This document shows, one piece after another, positions 9,822 through 17,858 of a DNA stretch of 64,000 bases. Numbering within the stretch: the first letter of the stretch is position 1; each line of letters starts with the position of its first letter. A program made the position numbers and the translations under genes. The notes beneath the pieces are model-generated. The model did not search any database. It worked only from the letters and a program-made list of their open reading frames with translations, and was not told the DNA's origin. Location of the stretch: positions 15,001-79,000 of the forward strand of contig NZ_CP044310.1 in NCBI RefSeq assembly GCF_009664365.1. The letters run 5' to 3'. This DNA comes from Paenibacillus xylanilyticus. GTDB lineage: Bacteria > Bacillota > Bacilli > Paenibacillales > Paenibacillaceae.

Positions 9822-10793
9822 ATGTCCTTTCAACAAATTATGGGTCAGCAGGCAGCCAAGCAGATGTTGCAGAGCAGCTTGAGACGCCAGGCAATCAGCC
9901 ATGCGTATTTGTTCAGCGGGCCAGCAGGTAGCGGGCAGCTTAAGACAGCGGTCACGTTTGCCAAAGCCATATTCTGTACAGAGCTTGAAGATGATGCCTG
10001 CGGACAATGTCTGGAGTGCCGTAAGGTCGAGCATGGTAATCATCCGGATTTAACGATGCTTGCACCAGATGGAAACAATATTAAAATTGATCAGATTCGG
10101 GATCTGCAGCGTATTTTCTCATACCGTTCAGAGGCTGGCCATCCCAAAGTTTATATTATAGAACAGGCAGAAAAAATGACCGTACAGGCAGCGAATAGTC
10201 TGCTGAAGTTCCTGGAAGAGCCGCAGGTGCCTGCGGTAGGAATTCTGATTACCGATAATGGCCAAGCCATGCTGCCGACCATCCGCTCACGCTCACAGCT
10301 TGTTCCTTTCAGTGCACTGAATCCTGAAGAAATGCTGCAAGCTTTGATTGCGGAGGGGCATCCGGCCAATCTTGCACGTTCAGCGGTTCATTTGGCGTCA
10401 GGACTCGAATCATGTAGAGAAATTCTCCAGCAGAATTGGTTTGCAGAAATTAGAAACGTAATGTTACAATTAGGGAAGGAGTCCCTGGGCAGAGGCAGCA
10501 CATCATTAATCTCTGCACAGCAGAAGCTTTTTAAAACCGGACTCTCAGAACATCTGGATGTTATGCTAAGTCTATTCCATTTATGGTTTAGGGATATGCT
10601 GTATGTCCAGCACGGTAGGCATGAACATATCGTTTTTATAGATCAGTTGGACATGCTGTCTCAGTTGGCTAATACCCGCAGCACGGAGCAGTGGGTGTCC
10701 TATATGGATTTGGCCGCAGCATGCAGAAAAAAATTGCGTTTCAACGTCAATGGCCAGCTTTGTCTGGAGCAATTTTTGATCGGTTTGGCATAA
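9822..10793 (+). CDS. holB: DNA polymerase III delta' subunit
   Basis: A 323-residue clamp-loader subunit of the AAA+ fold, part of the replisome complex that loads the beta clamp. It carries the zinc-knuckle cysteines (CGQCLEC and an upstream FCT Cys) between residues about 45 and 70, and the SLLKFLEEP sensor region. The Walker A is degenerate (GPAGSGQLKT, with Gln where the usual Lys would be), consistent with delta' being a non-hydrolysing subunit. A GAGGAGGAAG ribosome site precedes ATG 9822. Confidence 0.96.
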   Translation: MSFQQIMGQQAAKQMLQSSLRRQAISHAYLFSGPAGSGQLKTAVTFAKAIFCTELEDDACGQCLECRKVEHGNHPDLTMLAPDGNNIKIDQIRDLQRIFSYRSEAGHPKVYIIEQAEKMTVQAANSLLKFLEEPQVPAVGILITDNGQAMLPTIRSRSQLVPFSALNPEEMLQALIAEGHPANLARSAVHLASGLESCREILQQNWFAEIRNVMLQLGKESLGRGSTSLISAQQKLFKTGLSEHLDVMLSLFHLWFRDMLYVQHGRHEHIVFIDQLDMLSQLANTRSTEQWVSYMDLAAACRKKLRFNVNGQLCLEQFLIGLA

Positions 10794-10910
10794 GGCTGGG
10801 GAGAGGACAGTTTTTGTTCCATTCATATGCAAACGGTTATTACTTCGGAGGGTTCCTAAGAAGACAGGGCTTCAGACGAAGTGGGATTGGCTTACAAGGG
10901 GGTTAATTTT

Positions 10911-11711
10911 TTGTATAGTGTAGTGGGTGTCCGTTTCAAAAAAGCGGGCAAAATTTATTACTTCGATCCCCTGGACCTTCCCATTGAGAAAGAAAACTGC
11001 GTTATCGTGGAGACAGCGCGGGGGGTAGAGTACGGTAAGGTAGTTGTTGGCAAGAAGGAAGTAAGCGAGTCCGATGTGGTGCTGCCACTCAAAAAGGTCA
11101 TTCGGGTTGCGGGAGATACAGATGCCCGTGTGGTGGATGAGAACAAGCGGGCAGCCAAAGAAGCATTCGGTACTTGTTTAAATAAAATCAAAGACCATGG
11201 CCTCAAGATGAAGCTGGTCGATGTGGAATTTACGTTTGATCGCAACAAGATCATTTTTTATTTTACAGCTGAAGGAAGAGTGGATTTCCGGGAGCTGGTT
11301 AAGGATCTGGCAAGCATTTTCAGGACACGGATCGAGCTGCGGCAGATTGGTGTACGGGATGAGGCCAAGATGCTTGGAGGAATCGGACCTTGCGGCCGTG
11401 TATTATGCTGTTCTTCCTGGCTGGGAGACTTTGAGCCGGTATCCATCAAGATGGCCAAAGATCAGAGCCTGTCACTGAATCCGACGAAAATTTCAGGGTT
11501 GTGCGGAAGACTCATGTGCTGTCTGAAATTTGAGCATGATAACTATGAAAGTGTGAGAGAAGAACTGCCGGCTGTAGGCAAGTTGGTCGTCACCTCTATG
11601 GGTGAAGGGAAAGTTGTCGGCATCAATGCCGGTAATCGCACAGTCCATGTTCAACTGTTCGACATCAGTAAAGTCAAAGAACTTCCGCTGGATGACGTCG
11701 TTATCAAGTAA
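10911..11711 (+). CDS. ricT: PSP1-domain protein RicT (YaaT)
   Basis: A 266-residue protein starting at TTG 10911, giving the family N-terminus MYSVVGVRFKKAGKIYYFDP. The ribosome site CAAGGGGG (10895-10902) supports this start over GTG 10881. The PSP1 domain has a cysteine-rich core (GPCGRVLCC and LCGRLMCCL, about residues 165-210). In B. subtilis RicT, with RicA and RicF, forms an iron-sulfur complex that guides RNase Y and is needed for Spo0A activation and competence. The partners are not in this window. Location between holB and yabA is conserved. Confidence 0.95.
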   Translation: MYSVVGVRFKKAGKIYYFDPLDLPIEKENCVIVETARGVEYGKVVVGKKEVSESDVVLPLKKVIRVAGDTDARVVDENKRAAKEAFGTCLNKIKDHGLKMKLVDVEFTFDRNKIIFYFTAEGRVDFRELVKDLASIFRTRIELRQIGVRDEAKMLGGIGPCGRVLCCSSWLGDFEPVSIKMAKDQSLSLNPTKISGLCGRLMCCLKFEHDNYESVREELPAVGKLVVTSMGEGKVVGINAGNRTVHVQLFDISKVKELPLDDVVIK

Positions 11712-11739
11712 ACCATAAAGGTTGCTTCGGGGTGGAAAC

Positions 11740-12108
11740 TTGGAAAAGAAAAATCTGTTTACGCACATTCATGAAATGGAAACCCAATTGGGTCAGTTGC
11801 ACAGTGATTTAGGAGAGTTAAAAATGATTGTCAAAGAGCTGCTTGAAGATAATCAGCGGCTTACGATTGAGAATGAGCAGCTACGCAAACTGCTCAAGCG
11901 TGAGGCTCCGGTAGATCTGCCTGTTTCATCTGCTCTGGCCCCAGCTGCTAGACCGGCAGGTCCAGCTACAGGTGAAGATGTGGTAGGTGAAGGATATGAT
12001 AATCTGGCCCGGCTGTATCACGAAGGATTCCATATCTGCAATGTCTATTACGGACATTTGCGGACGGAAGGCGATTGTCTGTTCTGCCTGTCTTTTTTGA
12101 ATAAATGA
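11740..12108 (+). CDS. yabA: replication initiation control protein YabA
   Basis: A 122-residue regulator that binds DnaA and the beta clamp DnaN and limits initiation. Its N-terminal half is a leucine-zipper-like coiled coil (residues 1-55). A variable Ala/Pro linker follows, and the C-terminal zinc motif is H-x-C then C-x2-C (HICNVYYG...CLFC). TTG 11740 gives the family start MEKK; a longer frame from TTG 11722 lacks a site. It is of interest that a DnaA-box cluster lies 8 kb upstream. Confidence 0.94.
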   Translation: MEKKNLFTHIHEMETQLGQLHSDLGELKMIVKELLEDNQRLTIENEQLRKLLKREAPVDLPVSSALAPAARPAGPATGEDVVGEGYDNLARLYHEGFHICNVYYGHLRTEGDCLFCLSFLNK

Positions 12109-12112
12109 AGTG

Positions 12113-12143
12113 ACCGTAGGGAAGATCCCCTACGGTTTTTTTT
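12113..12143 (+). terminator. terminator after yabA
   Basis: A perfect 9-bp stem ACCGTAGGG / CCCTACGGT is followed by eight T. It closes the tmk-yabA operon. Confidence 0.92.
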
Positions 12144-12207
12144 CAAGGTTATAGACCTAAACTAAAGCTAAAATGCGATATAGAGTACCGGAGGATGAAC
12201 GTATCAT

Positions 12208-12996
12208 ATGACAGCCAATGAAGCTAAAGAAGTAATTTTGCATGAATCAGAACGGATTGATGATCTGCTCTCTCATGATTTGAGAATCATCCAAAGTGAT
12301 GAAGTATTCAGTTTTTCCATGGATGCCGTATTGCTAGCACGATTTGCTTCTGTTCCTAAACGAGGCCGTGTACTCGATTTATGTACAGGAAATGGGGTTG
12401 TTCCCATTCTGCTGACAACGCGTACGCAGGCTACCCTGGAAGGAATCGAGATTCAGCCAAGGCTGGCTGATATGGCACGGAGAAGCGTGAAGCTGAATGC
12501 TCTGGACCAATCGATCACAATTCATGAAGGCGACCTGCGGGAACTGGTGAAACGGACAGGACATGCTGTCTATGACGCGATTACTGTGAATCCGCCATAT
12601 ATGCCGCTGAATGGAAGTGACCTTAAAATGAATACACACCAAGCCATGGCACGTCATGAGTTGGGATGTACATTGGAGGAAGTAATTCAGGCATGTAATC
12701 GTCTCGTGCGTAATGGAGGAAAGGTATCCATGGTTCACCGCCCTCAACGGCTCGGGGAGATTATCTCTCTGATGAGGGAGTACAGGCTTGAGCCGAAGCG
12801 GATCCGAATGGTTCATCCACGCGCTCACCTCGAAGCCAATATGGTGTTAATCGAAGCGCTGAAGGATGGCAAACCCGAAGTGCGCATGCTTCCGCCCCTC
12901 ATTGTCTACAATGAAGAAGGAACCTACTGTGATGAAATTATGGATATTTATTACGGATCACAACAACCAACGGGTACTACGGAAGGAGGAGTGTAA
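12208..12996 (+). CDS. trmN6: tRNA1(Val) A37 N6-methyltransferase family protein
   Basis: A 262-residue Rossmann-fold SAM-dependent methyltransferase, orthologous by position to B. subtilis yabB. Motif I is LDLCTGNGVVPILL near residue 52. The catalytic NPPY motif (VNPPYMPL, near residue 130) is typical of adenine-N6 methyltransferases. The likely substrate is A37 of tRNA, by family. Its stop codon is directly followed by the GTG of rsmI; yazA, which separates them in B. subtilis, is missing. Confidence 0.9.
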   Translation: MTANEAKEVILHESERIDDLLSHDLRIIQSDEVFSFSMDAVLLARFASVPKRGRVLDLCTGNGVVPILLTTRTQATLEGIEIQPRLADMARRSVKLNALDQSITIHEGDLRELVKRTGHAVYDAITVNPPYMPLNGSDLKMNTHQAMARHELGCTLEEVIQACNRLVRNGGKVSMVHRPQRLGEIISLMREYRLEPKRIRMVHPRAHLEANMVLIEALKDGKPEVRMLPPLIVYNEEGTYCDEIMDIYYGSQQPTGTTEGGV

Positions 12997-13878
12997 GTGA
13001 CACTGCACATTCAAAAAAGTTATACGGAAACCCATGATGGTCAGGGTAAATTATATTTGGTTGGAACACCGATTGGGAATCTGGATGATATGACATTTCG
13101 AGCAATTAAGACACTGCAGAGTTGTGATATTATTGCGGCAGAAGATACAAGGCAAACCCGAAAGCTGCTCACTCATTTTGAGATCACCCCTTCCATGTTG
13201 TTTAGTTATCATGAACATAATAAGGCGGCAAGTGGCCCTGAACTGATACGCTATATAATAGAAGGAAAAAATTTGGCACTGGTCAGCGATGCTGGTTTGC
13301 CAGCCATTTCAGACCCGGGTTCTGATCTGGTACAACTAGCCATTGAGGCAGGAATTCATGTTATTCCGATTCCGGGTGCCAATGCAGCATTGTCTGCTCT
13401 AATTGTATCCGGACTACCGACGGAACGCTTTACGTTCGGCGGCTTTTTGCCGCGCGAGAAAAAGGATATGCGAAAAGTGCTGGAGGGTTTTGACGAATCT
13501 AACGGTACCTTGTTGTTTTATGAGTCTCCGCATCGTATTCGCAAAACGTTGGTCAATCTGGAAGAAATTCTGGGGGATCGTTCGGTTGTGCTGGCTCGTG
13601 AGCTGACGAAGCGACATGAGGAATTTGCACGTGGCACGGTTCGCGAGTGCATAGACTGGCTGGAGGAGCATCCGCCGCTTGGAGAGTACTGTTTGCTTGT
13701 AGAAGGCATTAAGGAACAGGAGCGTAAAGCAGAGCGTGAAGCCTGGTGGCAGCCATTGTCCCTGGAGGAGCACGTCAGCCACTATGAAGGCGAAGGACTT
13801 CACCGCAAAGATGCGATGAAAAAAACAGCAGCAGACCGAGGGTTAACGAAACGTGATGTATATAACGCGCTGATCTAA
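12997..13878 (+). CDS. rsmI: 16S rRNA (cytidine-1402-2'-O)-methyltransferase
   Basis: A 293-residue tetrapyrrole-methylase-fold enzyme that adds the 2'-O-methyl of C1402 in 16S rRNA. Signatures are LYLVGTPIGNLDDMT, AEDTRQTRKLL, LVSDAGLPAISDPG and FYESPHRI. The C-terminal helical tail (KRDVYNALI) is present, so the protein is full length. GTG 12997 has the ribosome site AAGGAGGAG and no gap to trmN6. Confidence 0.96.
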   Translation: MTLHIQKSYTETHDGQGKLYLVGTPIGNLDDMTFRAIKTLQSCDIIAAEDTRQTRKLLTHFEITPSMLFSYHEHNKAASGPELIRYIIEGKNLALVSDAGLPAISDPGSDLVQLAIEAGIHVIPIPGANAALSALIVSGLPTERFTFGGFLPREKKDMRKVLEGFDESNGTLLFYESPHRIRKTLVNLEEILGDRSVVLARELTKRHEEFARGTVRECIDWLEEHPPLGEYCLLVEGIKEQERKAEREAWWQPLSLEEHVSHYEGEGLHRKDAMKKTAADRGLTKRDVYNALI

Positions 13879-13967
13879 TCCTCTGCATGATCCAAACATA
13901 CGGTTAAATAGGGGAACATAACCTGAAAAGTTTCTTATTGGAAACCTTAGCGAAATATTAAAAGCCC

Positions 13968-14007
13968 AAGGCGGTGTAAAAATTTTTTTTGGATTTTTCG
14001 CCGCTTT
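13968..14007. repeat. hairpin after rsmI
   Basis: AAGGCGGTG pairs with CGCCGCTTT, and after one mismatch AAAA pairs with TTTT. The T-run lies in the loop and not after the stem, so it is not a standard terminator in either direction. It lies in the 280-nt gap between the convergent genes rsmI and abrB. Confidence 0.5.
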
Positions 14008-14052
14008 CCAAGTTATAGATGAGCTGCATCAGGGTTTGTCCCAAATGGGGTA

Positions 14053-14095
14053 ATAAAAAAAAGACCTTCCAACGGTGGGGTTCACACCGGGAAGG
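14053..14095 (-). terminator. terminator of abrB
   Basis: Read on the - strand, CCTTCC and CGGTG arms pair with CACCG and GGAAGG, and a run of T follows (seen as A on the + strand at 14053-14062). Confidence 0.85.
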
Positions 14096-14158
14096 CAAGT
14101 AAGGAATATAAAAAGGTTAGAATTAACAATTCAATAAGTCCATTATACCTGAAATTTC

Positions 14159-14413
14159 TTATTTTGTCACAGGTGCAGGAATTTCGGAAATACATTCGTT
14201 ACAAACAATTTTACCTTTGAAGTATGTAACGTTCTCAGCGTTACCACAGAAGATACAAGCTGGCTCGTATTTTTTCAACATGATGCGCTCACCGTCAACA
14301 TAGATTTCCAGAGCATCTTTTTCACCGATACCCAGTGTACGGCGCAATTCGATTGGAATAACTACCCGTCCCAGTTCGTCTACTTTTCTAACAATACCTG
14401 TTGATTTCATCAT
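14159..14413 (-). CDS. abrB: transition-state regulator AbrB with C-terminal zinc-ribbon-like tail
   Basis: An 84-residue DNA-binding regulator. Residues 1-52 match B. subtilis AbrB almost exactly (swapped-hairpin SpoVT/AbrB fold, core DELGRVVIPIELRRTLGI). The tail differs: residues 55-80 carry C-x2-C and C-x2-C, which suggests a bound metal, where B. subtilis AbrB has a metal-free multimerisation domain. AbrB represses post-exponential genes such as spoVG. The start follows GAGAGGAG. Its promoter and two Spo0A boxes are clear, so it is probably shut off by phosphorylated Spo0A. Confidence 0.93.
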   Translation of the reverse strand: MMKSTGIVRKVDELGRVVIPIELRRTLGIGEKDALEIYVDGERIMLKKYEPACIFCGNAENVTYFKGKIVCNECISEIPAPVTK

Positions 14414-14443
14414 TATAATCAGTGCTCCTCTCAGCTACTTATC

Positions 14444-14460
14444 TTTGTCATTATTCGACA
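14444..14460 (-). promoter_or_regulatory. tandem Spo0A boxes downstream of abrB promoter
   Basis: On the - strand, TGTCGAA then TGACAAA (consensus TGNCGAA) are spaced exactly as in the B. subtilis abrB operator. They lie between the -10 element and the abrB start, a repressing position. Confidence 0.85.
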
Positions 14461-14483
14461 TTATTTTATGTTTTATGATACTC

Positions 14484-14512
14484 ATCATACCAACGATTCC
14501 CAAAACAGTCAA
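14484..14512 (-). promoter_or_regulatory. sigma-A promoter of abrB
   Basis: On the - strand, TTGACT (14512-14507), a 17-nt spacer and TATGAT (14489-14484). TGG before the -10 makes it an extended -10 promoter. The abrB ATG lies about 70 nt further on. Confidence 0.85.
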
Positions 14513-14607
14513 CCTTAAAATTAGCTTAAAATTAAGGCTGTTTTTGATAAGATTACGGTTGGCAAGGGGTTAAGGGCGATTTTTCATATTTAAACCTCAA
14601 TGTCAGG

Positions 14608-14669
14608 TTTGTCGATTTGGAAAACATTAAAAGTACCTTATTCGACAAAATTCGTCATTATGTGTCGAA
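14608..14669. promoter_or_regulatory. array of four Spo0A boxes upstream of HD gene
   Basis: TGTCGAT (14610-14616, one mismatch), TTCGACA (14641-14647), TTCGTCA (14651-14657) and TGTCGAA (14663-14669); the last three match the core TGNCGAA on one strand or the other. They lie 63-124 nt before the HD hydrolase start and about 100-180 nt upstream of the abrB promoter, so they could serve either gene. Confidence 0.75.
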
Positions 14670-14731
14670 TAATTGGGCTAATTAAGGCTGAAAGCGACAA
14701 ATACAACTCAAAAACAAGGGAGCGAAGCGAC

Positions 14732-16009
14732 ATGGAACAGCGTTTAACCGAAGAGAAAGTGTTTAAAGATCCGGTACATAATTATATTCATGTGCAAGAT
14801 CCGATAATATGGCAGTTGATCAATACCCCAGAGTTTCAGCGCTTGCGACGGATCCGTCAATTGGGAACATCCTATCTGACTTTTCACGGTGCTGAACACA
14901 GCCGGTTTTCACACTCATTGGGCGTTTATGAAATTACACGGAAGATTATCTCTCAATTTGAAAGAAGTCACTACTCCGATTGGCCTAAGGAAGAAAAAGC
15001 CGTTGCTCTCTGCGCTGCATTATTACATGACTTGGGTCACGGGCCATTCTCTCACTCCATTGAAGAAGCCTTCGACATGAATCATGAGGACTGGACCTGC
15101 CGAATTATTCTTGGCGATACCGAGGTGGGGGCGATCCTGAGACGGTATGCTCCCGATTTCCCGGAGAAGGTGGCATCTGTAATTCAGAAAACATATGAAA
15201 AGCCAATCGTCGTGAATTTGGTCACTAGCCCGCTTGATGCAGACCGGATGGACTATTTGCTTCGGGATGCTTACTTTACAGGTGTAAACTACGGAACCAT
15301 CGACCTTGACCGCATTCTGCGAATGCTTCGTCCTTATCACGGAAGAATTGTAGTCAAGGAATCCGGTATGCATGCCGTAGAAGATTATTTGATGTCACGT
15401 TACCAGATGTACTGGCAAATTTACTTCCATCCGGTGACCCGAAGCTCCGAAATTATTCTGAGACAAATATTTAAGCGTGCAAAAGAGCTGGTAAAGCAGG
15501 GGTTCCCATTCCGTTTCATGCTGGAGCCGTTGCCGCAGCTGTTTGCAGGAGTGCTCTCTGTTGATGAATATCTGCAATTGGATGAGGCTTTAATCCAGAC
15601 CACATTCATGCAGTGGCGTAAAGAGAACGATTCTGTTCTAAGCGAGTTATGCGAACGTTTTATGGATCGCAGGTTGTATAAGTATGTAGAGGTTGAACAG
15701 ATCGATGTGGAAACGATTGAAGAAATTCGGGATGCCTTTGCCAAAGCTGGTCTTCATTCCGAATATGACCTGGAAATTGATTTTCCGACGGATCTTCCGT
15801 ATGATGTTTTTCGTCCGGATGAATCAACAGACAAACAGATTCTGCTGCTGGATAGACAGGACAAGTTGCATGAATTATCCGAGGTTTCGGACATCGTCCG
15901 TTCAATCAGCGGAATACATCGGGGTAAGCATCATCTGTACTATCCGCAAAACAAGGTGGACGCCATCATTCACGAGCTGCCATCTCATATTCGCCCATAC
16001 TTCTCATGA
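14732..16009 (+). CDS. HD-domain phosphohydrolase (YwfO-like)
   Basis: A 425-residue metal-dependent HD-superfamily hydrolase, similar in layout to B. subtilis YwfO and dGTPase-like proteins; the substrate (a nucleotide triphosphate by family) is not proven. N-terminal signature KVFKDPVHNYIHV. Metal ligands are H56 (EHSRFSHS), H99-D100 (LLHDLGH) and the later PLDADRMDYL Asp. ATG 14732 is chosen because AAGGGAG is upstream; a longer frame from 14600 would translate the Spo0A-box array. It takes the place of metS between abrB and tatD. Confidence 0.88.
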   Translation: MEQRLTEEKVFKDPVHNYIHVQDPIIWQLINTPEFQRLRRIRQLGTSYLTFHGAEHSRFSHSLGVYEITRKIISQFERSHYSDWPKEEKAVALCAALLHDLGHGPFSHSIEEAFDMNHEDWTCRIILGDTEVGAILRRYAPDFPEKVASVIQKTYEKPIVVNLVTSPLDADRMDYLLRDAYFTGVNYGTIDLDRILRMLRPYHGRIVVKESGMHAVEDYLMSRYQMYWQIYFHPVTRSSEIILRQIFKRAKELVKQGFPFRFMLEPLPQLFAGVLSVDEYLQLDEALIQTTFMQWRKENDSVLSELCERFMDRRLYKYVEVEQIDVETIEEIRDAFAKAGLHSEYDLEIDFPTDLPYDVFRPDESTDKQILLLDRQDKLHELSEVSDIVRSISGIHRGKHHLYYPQNKVDAIIHELPSHIRPYFS

Positions 16010-16320
16010 TCATGAAGTGAGCTGTGAGGAGTAAAATTATTACAAATTAGCTATGGCAGAAAGAGTTTCTATTTCGAGATATTATCATGATACAGTAATC
16101 TGCTTTAATGGAGAGTATATGTAGATCGACATAATTTTGTAATGTACACTTTTTTTGAACAAATTAAGGTGAGAAGGGCTCCTATATATAGTAGAAATTA
16201 AATTTGTTAATTCCACATGTTGTACTCTGAAAAATCAAATGATGATGATAAAATGAGTGCATTTTATAGAATTTTGATTGGGATCGAAAACAGTTATTCG
16301 ACAGGAAGGGAGAAATACAA
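16010..16320. other. AT-rich intergenic region before tatD
   Basis: No gene is seen in these 311 bases. A single Spo0A-box core (TTCGACA, 16297-16303) lies close to the tatD ribosome site AAGGGAG; one copy alone is weak evidence. No clear terminator follows the HD gene. Confidence 0.5.
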
Positions 16321-17091
16321 ATGATGTTATTCGACACACATACACACCTGGATGCACCGCAATTCGACGAGGACCGCGAGGAGATGATTCAACGTGCTGT
16401 TGACGCCGGGGTTGGCCGTATGATCAATGTTGGTTTCAACCGGGAGACCATTCCATCCACGATGAAGCTTGCCGAAACGTATGATTTTATATATGCTGCT
16501 GTAGGCTGGCATCCTCAGGATGCCATTACGATGCAGGAGGGCGATCTCGAGTGGATTGCGTCTCTGTGCAAACATGAAAAAGTCGTTGCCATAGGCGAAA
16601 TTGGCCTGGATTATTATTGGGACACTTCACCGAAGGATGTGCAGCATCGTGTTTTAAGACAACAGATCGGACTGGCTCGTGAACTCAATATGCCTATTGT
16701 CATTCATAATCGCGATGCTCATGAAGATATTGTCAGAATTTTGCGTGAAGAGAAAGCAGGAGAAGTCGGGGGTGTGATGCACTCTTTCTCAGGAAGCTGG
16801 GAAACGGCAAAACTCTGTCTGGATCTAGGGTTCCATCTATCCTTCGGTGGACCAATTACGTTCAAAAACGCCAAGCAGCCAAAAGAGGTACTGGCGAAGG
16901 TGCCAATGGACCGATTTTTCATTGAAACCGACTCCCCATATCTTACACCACATCCTTATCGTGGAAAACGAAACGAAACAGCGCATGTACGTCTGGTTGC
17001 AGAAGCAGCTGCGGAAATTAAAGGCATTTCGGTAGAGGAAATTGCTGCAATAACGACCAAAAATGCCATGGAACGATTTGGGATTCGTTAA
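16321..17091 (+). CDS. TatD-family metal-dependent hydrolase (YabD)
   Basis: A 256-residue amidohydrolase-fold protein of the TatD deoxyribonuclease family. Metal ligands are in FDTHTHLD (H7, H9), GEIGLDYY (Glu near 93), VIHNRDAHED, GVMHSFSGS and the final IETDSPYLTP (Asp). The family has 3'-5' exonuclease activity on DNA or RNA. Its place before rpfB/yabE, rnmV and rsmA is the same as in B. subtilis. Confidence 0.94.
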   Translation: MMLFDTHTHLDAPQFDEDREEMIQRAVDAGVGRMINVGFNRETIPSTMKLAETYDFIYAAVGWHPQDAITMQEGDLEWIASLCKHEKVVAIGEIGLDYYWDTSPKDVQHRVLRQQIGLARELNMPIVIHNRDAHEDIVRILREEKAGEVGGVMHSFSGSWETAKLCLDLGFHLSFGGPITFKNAKQPKEVLAKVPMDRFFIETDSPYLTPHPYRGKRNETAHVRLVAEAAAEIKGISVEEIAAITTKNAMERFGIR

Positions 17092-17097
17092 AAAACG

Positions 17098-17145
17098 AAG
17101 CAAATGCGGTGAAAAAGAGAGGTAGACGGAGCGAATTTGCTTTTT
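17098..17145 (+). terminator. terminator after tatD
   Basis: AAGCAAAT (17098-17105) pairs with ATTTGCTT (17135-17142) and runs into T. The loop is long (29 nt), so confidence is moderate. Confidence 0.55.
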
Positions 17146-17213
17146 GATCCAAATAAATGAAGAATATTACAATATTTTAACCAAATATTTAGAAAAACGT
17201 ACTTGAACAACGC

Positions 17214-17243
17214 TTTACAACATGCATCGAAACAGGATATCAT
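17214..17243 (+). promoter_or_regulatory. candidate promoter of the c-di-AMP riboswitch transcript
   Basis: TTTACA and TATCAT are separated by 18 nt. Transcription would start near 17250, about 85 nt before the riboswitch core. Confidence 0.5.
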
Positions 17244-17335
17244 CTTTTCAGTGAATTGTTGTGAGGAAAATTGGACAGATGTTCGGGGGATGAACAAAGG
17301 GACACTTTCCGATGACACAACAATACTTTTCATGA

Positions 17336-17592
17336 ACCGATCTCGCTGAGTCTCCGTTAACGGAGAGCGGGGGAACCAATAGGGCTTAAACATCAGTGTA
17401 AGTAGCTGATGCGCATCGTTCGCTGACCCAAAAGCAGCGGATGCATTTGCGAAGCACTATTTGATTTCTTCTTTGGGTCTCGGGGTGAATTCAAGGGCAT
17501 CCGCCATGAGCGGGTGACCGGAGATAGGGCGGCTCTCTTTCGCCCGAACCCGACAGCTAACCTCGCAAGCGGAAAAAGAGAGGCAACCTCGT
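17336..17592 (+). ncRNA. cyclic di-AMP riboswitch (ydaO/yuaA class)
   Basis: The conserved blocks of this class are present in order: CGCTGA (17344), GGGGGAACC (17369-17377), GGGGTGAAT (17482-17490), GGGC-ATCCGC with its partner GCGGGTGACC (about 17495-17519), and the 3' hallmark CCCGACAGCTAACCTCG (17549-17565). A hairpin terminator follows at 17626. This class binds c-di-AMP and usually stops expression when the ligand is high. It is often found before potassium transport and cell-wall enzyme genes, here before a G5/3D-domain protein. Edges are estimates. Confidence 0.92.
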
Positions 17593-17625
17593 GCATGAAT
17601 TTCCGATATTCAAAATCATTCGGAA

Positions 17626-17675
17626 GCCACGAAAGAGTTCCTCTTACACTCTTTCTTTGGCTTTTTTGTTTTTGA
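17626..17675 (+). terminator. riboswitch-controlled terminator
   Basis: GCCA and GAAAGAGT arms pair with ACTCTTTC and TGGC, followed by TTTTTTGTTTTT. It lies 35 nt after the riboswitch and 184 nt before the coding start, so it is the likely expression platform. Confidence 0.85.
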
Positions 17676-17858
17676 ATAAAAGAAATAAGGTCATCATACG
17701 GTAAGAATTCAGGTGGTGACATCATGTTGCGAAGAGTGGTTCATGGTGCAGAACCGGTCATTGAGATATCGATCAGTTCTGTAGAAAATTTGGTATAGTC
17801 GCGTCAAAGACATCATGCATTAACTTTAGACGGCGAGGCTATGAAGGAGGACGGAGAA

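Noticed and set aside
14600..14731. N-terminal extension of the HD hydrolase
   Set aside because: It covers the Spo0A-box array; the start at 14732 has a ribosome site and gives the family N-terminus.
17393..17725. 110-codon open frame on the - strand
   Set aside because: It lies exactly over the conserved c-di-AMP riboswitch and its terminator, and has no ribosome site.
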